Counted from the stretch's first letter, positions 8,607 through 17,440 are shown. The stretch: 64,000 nt of DNA from Pseudomonadota bacterium (GCA_023400405.1 JAEXFD010000055.1:1-64000), one strand, 5' to 3'. The notes: generated by a model from the letters alone, not told the origin. Translations and numbers: made by a program.

Positions 8607-8757
8607 AAAATTCCTCCCCGGCACGGGGAGGGGGACCAAGGCGCGTAGCGGCTTGGTGGAGGGGGCCCGCCTTCCACGAAGGCCGACCTGCACGGTGAGC
8701 GGGCCCCCTCCACCACCGCCTCCGGCGGCGGTCCCCCCCGTGCCGGGGAGGAATTTT
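8607..8757. repeat. Long inverted repeat with 22-bp arms
   Basis: Arms at 8607-8628 (AAAATTCCTCCCCGGCACGG...) and 8736-8757 are exact reverse complements and flank about 107 bp of further nested palindromes (GGGGGCCCGC.../...GCGGGCCCCC). Its right end touches the TAA stop of mmsB (8757-8759). The size and terminal inverted repeats resemble a small non-coding palindromic element (REP doublet or MITE-like). It holds no credible reading frame. Confidence 0.75.
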
Positions 8758-9632
8758 TAGCGCAGCGTCTTGATGATTCCCGAAAAATCCAGCCCCGCGC
8801 CTTCGCCATCGACGAAGGCCTGGTAGAGCTGCTCCGCCCGCTCGCCCATCGGCGTCTTCGCACCCACGCTCGCCGCGGCTTCCATCGCGAGCTTAAGGTC
8901 CTTGAGCATCAGCGGCGCCGCGAAGCCGCCCTGGTAATCGCGGTCGGCTGGGCTTTCGGGCCCGACGCCCGGCACCGGGCAATAGCTGGTCATCGACCAG
9001 CTCTGCCCCGAACTGACCGAGGCGATGTCGTAGAAGCGCTGCGCGTCGAGGCCTAGCTTGTCGGCCAGCGCGAACGCCTCGCAGGTCGCGATCATCGTCG
9101 CGCCGAGGATCATGTTGTTGCAGATTTTGGCTGCCTGCCCCGCCCCGCTCGCGCCGGCATGGATCACCGCCTTGCCCATGTCCGCCAGGAAGGGCTCGGC
9201 GCGGCCGAACGCCTCCTCGGTGCCACCGACCATGAAGGTGAGCGTGCCGGCATTGGCCGCGGCGATCCCACCCGAAACCGGCGCATCGACCGCCATCAGC
9301 CCGCGCCCGGTCGCCGCCTCGCCCACCCGGCGAGCCGTGGCGACGTCGATCGTCGAGCAATCGATCAGGATCGCGCCGGCATCGGCATGATCGAGCAGCA
9401 CCGCGTCGTAGATCTCCTCGACATGCTTGCCCGCGGGCAGCATCGTCACGATCGCCTCGGCGCCATCCACCGCCTCCGCCGCGCTGGCCACGGGCAGGCA
9501 TCCGGCCGCCTTGGCCCGATCGAGCGCAGCCTGGCTCAGGTCATATGCGCGCACGTCGTGCCCCGCCTTGGCCAGGTTCGCCGCCATGCCGCCGCCCATG
9601 TTTCCCAGGCCGATGAATGCGATGCGTGCCAT
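8757..9632 (-). CDS. mmsB: 3-hydroxyisobutyrate dehydrogenase
   Basis: The 291-aa protein opens with the NAD-binding Rossmann signature AFIGLGNMGGGMAANL and carries the substrate-loop motif DAPVSGGIAAA and the catalytic-lysine motif GQAAKICNN of beta-hydroxyacid dehydrogenases. It oxidises 3-hydroxyisobutyrate to methylmalonate semialdehyde in valine degradation. The start is the ATG of MARIAFIG. It follows the enoyl-CoA hydratase gene by 43 bp, a gap that contains a GC hairpin, and belongs to the minus-strand valine cluster with mmsA at 14166. Assignment to this substrate, rather than tartronate semialdehyde, rests on the neighbours. Confidence 0.93.
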   Translation of the reverse strand: MARIAFIGLGNMGGGMAANLAKAGHDVRAYDLSQAALDRAKAAGCLPVASAAEAVDGAEAIVTMLPAGKHVEEIYDAVLLDHADAGAILIDCSTIDVATARRVGEAATGRGLMAVDAPVSGGIAAANAGTLTFMVGGTEEAFGRAEPFLADMGKAVIHAGASGAGQAAKICNNMILGATMIATCEAFALADKLGLDAQRFYDIASVSSGQSWSMTSYCPVPGVGPESPADRDYQGGFAAPLMLKDLKLAMEAAASVGAKTPMGERAEQLYQAFVDGEGAGLDFSGIIKTLR

Positions 9633-9644
9633 ACTTGCTTCTCT

Positions 9645-9666
9645 CCCCTCCCGCAAGCGGGAGGGG
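9645..9666. repeat. Short GC hairpin
   Basis: CCCCTCCCGC (9645-9654) pairs with GCGGGAGGGG (9657-9666) in the gap between the hydratase and mmsB genes. It has no T-run, so it is not a clear terminator; it fits the window's REP-like hairpins and may act as an intra-operon mRNA structure. Confidence 0.6.
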
Positions 9667-9675
9667 GAGTAAGAG

Positions 9676-10452
9676 TCACTTCCCCGTCCAGCTTCCCGGG
9701 CGCTTCTCGACGAACGCCGCCATGCCTTCCTTCTGGTCGGCGGTGCCGAACAGCGCATGGAACAGGCGGCGCTCGAAGGCCACGCCTTGCGCCAGCGTCG
9801 TCTCATAGGCGGCGTTGACCATTTCCTTGTTGGCCTTCACCGCCAGCGGCGCCATCGACGCGATCGTCGCGGCGGTGTTCAGCGCCTCCTCGATCAGCTC
9901 GGCCGCCGGCACGACGCGGCTGACCAGCCCGGCGCGCTCGGCCTCGGCGGCGTCCATCATCCGGCCGGTGAGGCACATCTCCATCGCCTTGGCCTTGCCG
10001 ACCGCGCGGGTGAGCCGCTGCGATCCGCCCATGCCGGGCGACACCGCGAGCTTGATCTCGGGCTGCCCGAACTTGGCGCTGTCCGCCGCCAGGATGAAGT
10101 CGCACATCATCGCCAGCTCGCAGCCACCGCCCAGCGCATAGCCGGCCACTGCGGCGATGATCGGCTTGCGGGTGCGGGTGAACGCGTCCCAGCCGGCGAA
10201 GAAATCATGGCCGTACATGTCGGCGAAACCCTGCGCCTGCATCTCCTTGATGTCGGCCCCGGCGGCGAAGGCCTTTTCGCTGCCGGTGATCACCGCGCAG
10301 CCCTGCGCGGGATCGGCATCGAATGCCTTCATCGCATCGAGCAGTTCCGACAGCACCTGGCTGTTGAGTGCATTGAGCGCCTGGGGCCGGTTGAGCGTCA
10401 CCAGCGTGACGGCACCGCGCTGCTCGACGAGGATGCTGTGGTATTCCGACAT
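9676..10452 (-). CDS. Enoyl-CoA hydratase (valine pathway)
   Basis: The 258-aa protein is a complete crotonase-fold hydratase: the oxyanion-hole motif AFAAGADIKEM and the second site ALGGGCELAMMCD are both present, followed by FGQPEIKLAVSPGMGGSQRL, which contains the catalytic glutamate region. The ATG gives MSEYHSILVEQ and is preceded by GGGAGA on the minus strand. In this context it would hydrate methacrylyl-CoA to 3-hydroxyisobutyryl-CoA, between the acyl-CoA dehydrogenase and the hydrolase of the same cluster. The enzyme family is broad, so it might also serve fatty-acid oxidation. Confidence 0.9.
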   Translation of the reverse strand: MSEYHSILVEQRGAVTLVTLNRPQALNALNSQVLSELLDAMKAFDADPAQGCAVITGSEKAFAAGADIKEMQAQGFADMYGHDFFAGWDAFTRTRKPIIAAVAGYALGGGCELAMMCDFILAADSAKFGQPEIKLAVSPGMGGSQRLTRAVGKAKAMEMCLTGRMMDAAEAERAGLVSRVVPAAELIEEALNTAATIASMAPLAVKANKEMVNAAYETTLAQGVAFERRLFHALFGTADQKEGMAAFVEKRPGSWTGK

Positions 10453-10512
10453 CAAATTCTCCCTTGGTGACCCGCGCTCCCGCGCCTCATCCAGCGCGGT
10501 AACCACCGCCCC

Positions 10513-11553
10513 TCAAGGATTCCACTCCTCGCCCTCGGGCAGTGCCGCAAATAGCGCATTGACCATTTGCGGGGTGACGCCCTCCGGCGTTGCCGGGTTC
10601 CAATGTGGCGCGTTGTCCTTGTCGATGATCACGGCACGGACACCTTCAATGAAGTCGTGCGTGTGGACGATCCGGCTGGCGATCGCGAATTCGCGGCGCA
10701 TCTCGTCCTCGAAGGTCGCGATCTTGCGGCCCTCGCGGACCAGGCGAAGCGAGACCTTCATCGATTGCGGCGATTTGCCGTGCAGGCTCTTGGCTTGAGC
10801 AAGCGCCCAGAAGCTGCCCTCGGCCTCCAGCGCCTTGAAGATCCCTTCCAATGTCTCTGGACCGAACAGCTGGTCGATCTCCTCGCGGTGCCGAAGGATC
10901 TTCGCTTCCGGCACCGGCAGCGCAAATTTGTTGAGCAGCTCGCCGACACCGCCGGCGTTGGCGACGATCTGGTGTTTGACCTCGTCCAGGCGCTGCGAAG
11001 GCAGATAATGGGTGGCGATGCCTAGCGCGACGCATTCGGGCCCGTCGAGCCGCGCTCCGGTGAGGGCGACGAACTCCCCCAACCTTCCGGGCAGGCGCGC
11101 GAGATACCAGCCGCCACCGACGTCGGGAAAGAGGCCGATCGCGGTCTCGGGCATGGCGAAGCGGGTGTGATCGGTCGCGACACGGTAACGCGCCGGCGCC
11201 GAGATGCCGACCCCGCCGCCCATGGTGATCCCGTCCATGAAGGCGACCACCGGCTTGGGATAAGTGAACAGCGCATGATTGAGCTGATATTCGACCCGGA
11301 AGAAGGCGCGCGCCGCCGCTCCGTCGCCGGCCCCGCTCTTGGCGATCATCCGGATGTCACCCCCTGCGCAGAAGCCGCGGCCCTCGGCATGATCGACGAT
11401 CACCGTCTCCACGGCCGGATCGCTGCGCCATGCCGCCAGCGTCTCGAGCATCGCCGCGCACATCGGTTCGTTCAGGGCGTGAAGCGCCTTGGGCCGATTG
11501 AGCCGAATCCGGCCGACCTTGCCTTCGACGTCGATCAATACTTCGTTCGTCAT
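10513..11553 (-). CDS. 3-hydroxyisobutyryl-CoA hydrolase
   Basis: The 346-aa product is of the longer crotonase-superfamily branch typical of 3-hydroxyisobutyryl-CoA hydrolases. Motifs include GRGFCAGGDIRM, FMDGITMGGGVGIS and FAMPETAIGLFPDVGGGWYL, the last carrying the Glu and Asp expected for the hydrolase. It releases CoA from 3-hydroxyisobutyryl-CoA so that MmsB can act. The start is the ATG of MTNEVLIDVEG; a longer upstream frame lacks family similarity. It sits between the acyl-CoA dehydrogenase and hydratase genes on the same strand, with gaps of 106 and 60 bp, consistent with one operon. Confidence 0.92.
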   Translation of the reverse strand: MTNEVLIDVEGKVGRIRLNRPKALHALNEPMCAAMLETLAAWRSDPAVETVIVDHAEGRGFCAGGDIRMIAKSGAGDGAAARAFFRVEYQLNHALFTYPKPVVAFMDGITMGGGVGISAPARYRVATDHTRFAMPETAIGLFPDVGGGWYLARLPGRLGEFVALTGARLDGPECVALGIATHYLPSQRLDEVKHQIVANAGGVGELLNKFALPVPEAKILRHREEIDQLFGPETLEGIFKALEAEGSFWALAQAKSLHGKSPQSMKVSLRLVREGRKIATFEDEMRREFAIASRIVHTHDFIEGVRAVIIDKDNAPHWNPATPEGVTPQMVNALFAALPEGEEWNP

Positions 11554-11659
11554 CGGACCTTCTCGAAAGCACTGCCGCAACGGCGGATATCGCAATCCGG
11601 GCTTCTATCTTTTCTATAGGTCATGGAAGATCGCGTGGGTGCGGAATCCTCGTAGCCCC

Positions 11660-12802
11660 TCATTGCCGCACCAGATCGCGGCCGACGATCATCCGCATCA
11701 CCTGATTGGTGCCCTCCAGGATCGAATGGACGCGCAGGTCGCGCCAGAAGCGCTCGATCGGATAGTCCATCAGATAGCCATAGCCGCCATGGAGCTGAAG
11801 CGCGCGGTCGACCACCGAGCTGCCGGTGTCGGTGGCGAAGCGCTTGGCCATCGCGGCGAAGCGGGTCTTGTCGGGCGCATCGGCAGTCACCTTGGCGGCG
11901 GCGAGATAGAGGAGCGCGCGGGCCGCTTCCAACTCAGTCGCCATGTCGGCCAATGTGAACTGGGTGTTCTGGAAATCGGCGATCGGCTGACCGAACTGCT
12001 GGCGTTCCTTGGTGTAGCGCACCGCCTCGTCGAGGCAGCGCTGCGCGCCGCCCAGCGAGCAGGCGCCGATGTTCAGCCGGCCGCCATCGAGCCCCATCAT
12101 CGCGAAGCGGAAGCCCTCGCCCTCCCCGCCGACGCGGTTCTCGACCGGCACGCGCACGTCCTCGAACGTCACTTGCCGCGTCGGCTGCGAATGCCAGCCG
12201 AGTTTGCGCTCATTGGCGCCGAACGAGACGCCCGGCATGTCCTTTTCGATCACGAGACAGGAGATGCCCTTGGGGCCGTCCTCGCCGGTGCGGACCATCG
12301 TGACGTACAGCTCGTTCTCGCCCGCACCCGAGATGAACTGCTTCGATCCGCTGACGACATAATGATCGCCGTCCAGCACCGCGCGCGTCTTGAGCGCCGC
12401 CGCGTCGGATCCTGAGCCGGGCTCGGTAAGGCAATAGCTCGCCATCCGGTCCATGGTCACCAGGCTGGGCAGGTATTTGTCCTTGAGTTGCTGGCTGCCG
12501 AACCGGTCGATCATCCAGGCGGCCATGTTGTGGATCGAAATGAACGCGCTGGTGGACGGGCAACCGTAGGCCATCGCCTCCATGATCAGCGCCGCCTCGA
12601 GCCGGCCGAGCCCGATGCCGCCGCTTCCTTCCGAGACATAGATCGCCGCAAATCCCAGCTCGGCCGCGGCGCGGATCGTGTCGCGCGGGAAGACATGCTT
12701 CTCGTCCCATTCCGCCGCGAAGGGCGTGATCGCATCGGCGGTGAACTTGCGCGCCATCTCCTGGATGGCGAGCTGGTCGTCGGTCAGGTCGAACTGAGTC
12801 AT
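11660..12802 (-). CDS. Acyl-CoA dehydrogenase, probable isobutyryl-CoA dehydrogenase
   Basis: The 380-aa product is a full-length acyl-CoA dehydrogenase. It contains YCLTEPGSGSDAAAL (FAD and substrate contacts), FGQPIADFQNTQF, and the C-terminal LHGGYGYLMDYPIERFWRD and EGTNQVMRMIVGR, where the glutamate of EGTNQ is at the catalytic-base position of many family members. Its place upstream of the hydrolase, hydratase and mmsB genes suggests isobutyryl-CoA is the substrate, giving methacrylyl-CoA. The start at 12802 (MTQFDLTDDQL) is the usual family N-terminus. Substrate choice against other short branched acyl-CoAs cannot be settled from sequence. Confidence 0.92.
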   Translation of the reverse strand: MTQFDLTDDQLAIQEMARKFTADAITPFAAEWDEKHVFPRDTIRAAAELGFAAIYVSEGSGGIGLGRLEAALIMEAMAYGCPSTSAFISIHNMAAWMIDRFGSQQLKDKYLPSLVTMDRMASYCLTEPGSGSDAAALKTRAVLDGDHYVVSGSKQFISGAGENELYVTMVRTGEDGPKGISCLVIEKDMPGVSFGANERKLGWHSQPTRQVTFEDVRVPVENRVGGEGEGFRFAMMGLDGGRLNIGACSLGGAQRCLDEAVRYTKERQQFGQPIADFQNTQFTLADMATELEAARALLYLAAAKVTADAPDKTRFAAMAKRFATDTGSSVVDRALQLHGGYGYLMDYPIERFWRDLRVHSILEGTNQVMRMIVGRDLVRQ

Positions 12803-12868
12803 TCGGCAATATCCTGGAGGATGGACTAAGCGGATCGAATTCGGGGGTCTTCTGCGTCTAATCCCGCC

Positions 12869-12973
12869 GTCACCCCGGACTTGTTCCGGGGTCCACGAAG
12901 CCCCACCGGCTGAACCCCCGCCTCTTGCCCATCGCCCGCCTCCCGGTAGACCCCGGAACAAGTCCGGGGTGAC
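12869..12973. repeat. 25-bp perfect inverted repeat in a 336-bp gap
   Basis: Arms at 12869-12893 (GTCACCCCGGACTTGTTCCG...) and 12949-12973 are exact reverse complements around a 55-bp centre. Another GC hairpin (CCCCGGCCTTCGCCGGGG, 13102-13119) lies before the deacetylase stop. The gap 12803-13138 otherwise holds no credible gene; the promoter of the acyl-CoA dehydrogenase operon probably lies here, but I cannot pick out the boxes. Confidence 0.78.
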
Positions 12974-13138
12974 AATCAACGCAAAAGGGCGGCGGCCCCC
13001 ATCCCATTTGGATGGCCACCATCTTCCCCGCCGAAGAACAGGCCTTGGCTGCGATGCCCTTCGAGGCGTCGGACAGATTCTTCGTCCAGCCCGAAACTGG
13101 GCCCCGGCCTTCGCCGGGGAACGGGAGCGACGCGCCCG

Positions 13139-14089
13139 TCACGGCGCCGCCTTCTCGTGCAGCACGCGTTCGGCGAAGAGCGGGTTGGCGATCTTGAGGT
13201 CGTTGCGCTCGTAATAGCGCGGCGGCGGGATCTTCTTCTCCCAGGCCATCTGCTCGATCAGCGTGCCGTTGGTGAAGGGCACGTCGGGCCGCGCGTCGCG
13301 GATAGGATCGGCATAGGCCTGGTCGGACGTGATGATCTCCCAGCCGTCCCGGTGCAGCGCGTCGATCAGGTCGCCGATGAACAGGGCGGCGATGTCCGTC
13401 TCGTGGAGCAGCATGACGTGCGCGGGCGAGCGGCCGATCGTCTTCACCGCCAGCGCGTCGGCGAAATCGGCCGCCTGGACATGGCTTTCGACATAAAGGT
13501 CGCGGAACGCCGCCATGTCGATCGTCTTGCCGGCCTGGACCGCGGCGAGTGCCAGCGCCTCCATGTTCCAGTCGGACGCCTCGGCGGTGACGTAGCCGTT
13601 CTGCAGGTGCCGCGCGGCGAGCCCGGCGCGCGCCGCGTCGCGCCTCGCCTTGTCCCGCCCACCTTCGTCGAGAAAGGGAAAGCGCGTCCAGTTGCGGTGG
13701 TTGGGCTGGCGCACCAGCCAGGCCTGCGCCGCATCGACATCGGCGAGGAACGCTTCGGCACCGACCTTCGAAAGCCCCAAGTGATGCTCGGTGTGATTGG
13801 CGAGGACGTTGCCGGCGGCGACATAGGCCGCGATCCGACGACGCGCCGCGCGACCCGCTTCGCCCTCGGCGATCTCGCCGGGATTGACGAACAGCGCGAC
13901 CTGGCTGACGCCCCGCGAGCGCAGCACCGCGATCAGCCGGCGCGTGCGCTCGTCCTGGCTCAGAAACGCGCCGGGGCGACGCGGCACGTCGTCGAAGGTC
14001 AGGGCGATGCGCTTGGCGGGCGCGGTCTGGGCCGCTGCGACGGCTGGCGCGAGCACCAGCGCGGCAATGGCGAGCAGCAACCGGCGCAT
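13139..14089 (-). CDS. Exported polysaccharide deacetylase-family protein
   Basis: The 316-aa protein has a signal peptide (MRRLLLAIAALVLAPAVAAAQ) and a NodB-type deacetylase domain: motif 1 IALTFDDVP with the two aspartates, motif 2 ANHTEHHLG with the metal histidines, and later MLLHETD. These enzymes use a divalent metal to remove N- or O-acetyl groups from polysaccharides such as peptidoglycan or chitin-like polymers. The ATG at 14089 follows GAGAGA; an in-frame ATG at 14104 would add only five residues. It lies between mmsA and the acyl-CoA dehydrogenase on the same strand, an unexpected place for an envelope enzyme. The substrate is unknown. Confidence 0.87.
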   Translation of the reverse strand: MRRLLLAIAALVLAPAVAAAQTAPAKRIALTFDDVPRRPGAFLSQDERTRRLIAVLRSRGVSQVALFVNPGEIAEGEAGRAARRRIAAYVAAGNVLANHTEHHLGLSKVGAEAFLADVDAAQAWLVRQPNHRNWTRFPFLDEGGRDKARRDAARAGLAARHLQNGYVTAEASDWNMEALALAAVQAGKTIDMAAFRDLYVESHVQAADFADALAVKTIGRSPAHVMLLHETDIAALFIGDLIDALHRDGWEIITSDQAYADPIRDARPDVPFTNGTLIEQMAWEKKIPPPRYYERNDLKIANPLFAERVLHEKAAP

Positions 14090-14165
14090 CCAAATCTCTC
14101 CCATCGTCATCCCCGCCTGAGCGAGGACGCTAGGTGAATCGGGGCCTGCGACACAAGCGGCCGCT

Positions 14166-15662
14166 TCAGCCCATCGTCGGGATGACGAAGGCGCTGTCGC
14201 CGCTCGCGCCGCCATCGGGCCAGCGCTGCGTGACGGTCTTGACCTTGGTCCAGAACTTCACGCCTTCCATCCCATGCTGGTTGGTATCGCCGAAGGCCGA
14301 GCGCTTCCAGCCGCCAAAGGTGTGATAGGCGACCGGCACCGGGATCGGCACGTTGATGCCGACCATGCCGACATTGACGCGCGCGGCGAATTCGCGCGCG
14401 GCATGGCCGTTGCGGGTGAAGATGGCGACGCCGTTGCCGTACTGGTGCTCGCTGGGCAGGCGCAGCGCCGTCTCGAAATCGGGGGCGCGGACGATCTGGA
14501 GGACGGGGCCGAAAATCTCCTCCTGGTAAGACTTCATCTGCGGCGTGACGCGGTCGAACAGGCTCGGCCCGATGAAGAAGCCTTGCTCGTGGCCCTGGAG
14601 CTGGAAGCCGCGGCCGTCGACCACCAGTTCGGCGCCTTCATCAACGCCGGTCTGGATCCAGTTCTCGACCCGCTGCTTGTGCGCGGCATTGACCACCGGC
14701 CCGTAATGCGCCTCGGCATCGGTCGAGACGCCGACGCGCAGCTTTTCGATCGCCGGCAGCAGCTTCTCGCGCAGCGCGTCGGCGGTACTGTCGCCAACCG
14801 GCACGACGATCGGCAACGCCATGCAACGCTCGCCTGCAGAGCCGAACGCGGCCCCGGTGAGATCGGCAACGACCTGGTCGAGGTCGGCATCGGGCATGAC
14901 GATGCCATGGTTCTTCGCCCCGCCCATCGCCTGGACGCGCTTTCCGGCCTCAACGCCGCGGCGATAGACATAATGCGCGATGTCCGACGAGCCGACGAAG
15001 CTCACCGCAGAGATCGCCGGATGATCGAGGATCGCATCGACCATCTCCTTGTCGCCATGCACGACCTGGAGAAGGCCTTCGGGCGCGCCGGCCTCGCGCA
15101 TCAGCTCTGCGAGGCGCAGCGGCACGCTGGGATCGCGCTCGCTGGGCTTGAGGATGAAGGCATTGCCGCAGGCGATCGCTACGCCGAACATCCACATCGG
15201 GATCATCGCCGGGAAGTTGAACGGCGTGATCCCCGCGCCGATGCCGAGCGGCTGGCGCATGGAGTAGACGTCGATGCCGGGGCCGGCGCCCTGGGTATAT
15301 TCGCCCTTGAGGACGTGCGGGATGCCGCAGGCGAACTCGATCACTTCGAGCCCGCGCTGGATGTCGCCCTTGGCGTCGGCGATCACCTTGCCATGTTCGG
15401 AGGAGAGGAGATGGGCGAGCGCGTCCATGTTCGCCTCGACCAGTTCCTTGAAGCGGAACATGACGCGGGCGCGGCGCTGCGGATTGGTCGCGGCCCAGCC
15501 CGGTTGGACGGCGAGCGCGGCGGCGACCGCGGCATCGAGCTCGGCCTGGCCGCCGAGACGGACCTGCGCCTGGACTTGGCCGGTGTTCGGGTCGAACACA
15601 TCGCTCTCGCGGGCACCCGCGCCGCCTGAATGGCCGGCGATGAAATGATCGATGATCCGCAT
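14166..15662 (-). CDS. mmsA: Methylmalonate-semialdehyde dehydrogenase (acylating)
   Basis: The 498-aa aldehyde dehydrogenase has the NAD-binding motif ITPFNFPAMIPMWM, the nucleophile Cys280 in GSAGERCMA, and Asn251 in GGAKNH where ordinary aldehyde dehydrogenases have the general-base glutamate. That replacement is characteristic of CoA-acylating MMSDH. It converts methylmalonate semialdehyde, NAD and CoA to propionyl-CoA, CO2 and NADH, the last step of the valine branch. The start at 15662 (MRIIDHFIAG) is in the normal family position. It is divergent from a LysR-family gene, with palindromes between, so its expression is probably under that regulator. Confidence 0.96.
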   Translation of the reverse strand: MRIIDHFIAGHSGGAGARESDVFDPNTGQVQAQVRLGGQAELDAAVAAALAVQPGWAATNPQRRARVMFRFKELVEANMDALAHLLSSEHGKVIADAKGDIQRGLEVIEFACGIPHVLKGEYTQGAGPGIDVYSMRQPLGIGAGITPFNFPAMIPMWMFGVAIACGNAFILKPSERDPSVPLRLAELMREAGAPEGLLQVVHGDKEMVDAILDHPAISAVSFVGSSDIAHYVYRRGVEAGKRVQAMGGAKNHGIVMPDADLDQVVADLTGAAFGSAGERCMALPIVVPVGDSTADALREKLLPAIEKLRVGVSTDAEAHYGPVVNAAHKQRVENWIQTGVDEGAELVVDGRGFQLQGHEQGFFIGPSLFDRVTPQMKSYQEEIFGPVLQIVRAPDFETALRLPSEHQYGNGVAIFTRNGHAAREFAARVNVGMVGINVPIPVPVAYHTFGGWKRSAFGDTNQHGMEGVKFWTKVKTVTQRWPDGGASGDSAFVIPTMG

Positions 15663-15711
15663 GAAATCCTCTCGCTTGTCGCTTTGCGGCCGCTATCCCA
15701 CTCGACAATTC

Positions 15712-15759
15712 TGCATGCAAGTCGATTAAAACGCCTCGACATGCTGCAATTATGCAGCA
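15712..15759. promoter_or_regulatory. Palindromic operator candidates between mmsA and lysR-type gene
   Basis: The 109-bp divergent gap contains TGCTGCA-ATTA-TGCAGCA (15742-15759), a 7-bp perfect inverted repeat with a T-N11-A-like layout as used by LysR regulators, and a second related palindrome TGCATGCA (15712-15719). The first lies just 12 bp before the regulator's start codon. Both are good candidates for the binding site that controls mmsA and the regulator itself. Confidence 0.6.
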
Positions 15760-15771
15760 AAGGGCGAAGCG

Positions 15772-16641
15772 ATGCTCAATTGGGACGATCTCCGCGTCTT
15801 CCTGGCGGTCGCGCGTGCGAAGCGGATCGCCGTCGCCGCGCGGATGCTCGGGATCGACGCGACCACGGTCAACCGCCGGCTGGCGCGCCTCGGCGCACAG
15901 CTCGACCGGCCACTGTTCGAGACGGCCGGCAACGAGCGCCGGCTGACCGAGGAAGGGCGCGAACTGCTCGCCCATGCCGAAGCGATCGAGGCCGCGACGA
16001 CCGCCGCCACGACGGGCCCCGGCCCTGGCGGGATTTCAGGCCATGTCCGGCTGAGCGTTGCCGAGGGGCTCGCCACCCGCATCCTCGCGCCAGCGATGCC
16101 CGGCTTCCAGGCCGCCCATCCCGGCATCCGGCTCGATCTGATCACGGCCTCGGGTTTCCTCAATCCCTCGAAGCGCGAGGCCGATGTCGCGGTGATGCTC
16201 GCCCATCCCCGCAGCGCGCGGCTGCGGGCGACGATGCTCGCCCGCTATCGCTTGCGCCTCTATGCCACGGCCGACTATCTCGACCGGCACGGCACCCCCA
16301 CGGCTCCGGCCAGCCTCTCCGAACACGTGCTCGTCGGCTATGTGCCCGAGCATGTCCATGCACCCGAGCTCGACTATCTCTCCGAAATCGAATCCGAGCT
16401 TGCCGGGCAGCTGCGCAGCACCAGCATCAACGTCCAGCACGGGCTCGTCGCTTCGGGCGTGGGCATCGGCATCCTGCCGGACTTCATGGCCGCGGGCGAT
16501 CCGCGGCTGAAGCCGGTATTGGGCGAGACCGTCGCGCTGCACCGCCGTTTCTGGCTCGTGACCCACAAGGACGATCAGGCCACGCCGCGGATCCAGGCCG
16601 TCTCCGATTGGCTGGTGGGACTGGGCCGTACGATCTCCTGA
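15772..16641 (+). CDS. LysR-family transcriptional regulator, likely of mmsA
   Basis: The 289-aa product has an N-terminal winged helix-turn-helix (residues 1-60: WDDLRVFLAVARAKRIAVAA...ATTVNRRLARLGAQL) and a C-terminal periplasmic-binding-protein-like effector domain with the LysR signature GLVASGVGIGILPDF. It is transcribed away from mmsA, a classic arrangement in which a LysR protein regulates its divergent neighbour. Here the effector would plausibly be a valine-pathway intermediate, which is inference. The ATG at 15772 follows AAGGGCGAAG. The downstream B12 operon is convergent, 10 bp away, and so not part of this unit. Confidence 0.9.
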   Translation: MLNWDDLRVFLAVARAKRIAVAARMLGIDATTVNRRLARLGAQLDRPLFETAGNERRLTEEGRELLAHAEAIEAATTAATTGPGPGGISGHVRLSVAEGLATRILAPAMPGFQAAHPGIRLDLITASGFLNPSKREADVAVMLAHPRSARLRATMLARYRLRLYATADYLDRHGTPTAPASLSEHVLVGYVPEHVHAPELDYLSEIESELAGQLRSTSINVQHGLVASGVGIGILPDFMAAGDPRLKPVLGETVALHRRFWLVTHKDDQATPRIQAVSDWLVGLGRTIS

Positions 16642-16651
16642 ACGCCTCGGC

Positions 16652-17440
16652 TCAAAGCGCCTCGCGGATCGACCGCCCGGTTGGAACCGGCAGCAGCCGG
16701 CCCTGATCGTCCGGCACCAGCATCACTTCGACGCCGAACGCCTCGCGCAGCGGCTGGTGCGCGAGCGCCTCGGCGGACGGGGCGAAGGCGACCAGGCGGC
16801 CTTCGCGGAGCAGCAGCACGTCGTCGGCAGCGCGGGCGGCCTGGACGAGATCGTGGAGAACGATCGCCACGCCCATGCCCTGCCCGGCCAGCCCGCGCAG
16901 CGACTCGAGCAGGGCGAGCTGGTGGACGGGATCGAGCGCGGCGAGCGGCTCGTCGGCGAGCAGCCATTGCGGGCGGCCGGCAAGTACCCGCGCGAGCAGC
17001 ACCCGCGCGCGTTCGCCGCCCGACAGTTCGCCGACGAGGCGGCCGGCAAAGGCGGCGGTGTCCGTCGCCGCCATTGCTTCGGCGATCGCGTCATAATCCT
17101 CGGGCGACGTGCCGGCAAAAGGCGCCCGGTGCGGCAGGCGGCCAAGCGCGACCAGGCTCTCGACCGCGATGTTCCAATGCACCGCGGCGTCCTGCGGCAG
17201 ATAGCCGATCGCCCGGGCGCGCTCACGCGGCTCGTAGCGGCCGATCAGCCGGCCGCCGAACCGCACCTGGCCGGCGTCCGGCTCAGCCAGCCCGGCGAGC
17301 GCGCGGACCAGAGTCGATTTGCCCGATCCGTTGGCGCCGAGGATCGCCGTCACCCGGCCCGGCCGCAGCAGCGCCGTGATGCCGTGAAGGACACGGCGCC
17401 CGCCCAAGCTGACGGCGAGATCGTCGATGCTCAGATCCAT
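16652..17440 (-). CDS. btuD: Vitamin B12 ABC transporter ATP-binding protein
   Basis: The 262-aa product has Walker A GANGSGKST, a Q-loop region, the signature LSGGERARVLLARVL, Walker B LLADEP and the H-loop LHDL, in the order of FecE/BtuD-type ATPases. It would drive cobalamin import across the inner membrane with the permease, whose 3' end it overlaps by 10 bp. It is the last gene of the minus-strand operon that begins under the cobalamin riboswitch, which is the main reason to assign B12 rather than iron-siderophore or heme as substrate. Confidence 0.9.
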   Translation of the reverse strand: MDLSIDDLAVSLGGRRVLHGITALLRPGRVTAILGANGSGKSTLVRALAGLAEPDAGQVRFGGRLIGRYEPRERARAIGYLPQDAAVHWNIAVESLVALGRLPHRAPFAGTSPEDYDAIAEAMAATDTAAFAGRLVGELSGGERARVLLARVLAGRPQWLLADEPLAALDPVHQLALLESLRGLAGQGMGVAIVLHDLVQAARAADDVLLLREGRLVAFAPSAEALAHQPLREAFGVEVMLVPDDQGRLLPVPTGRSIREAL

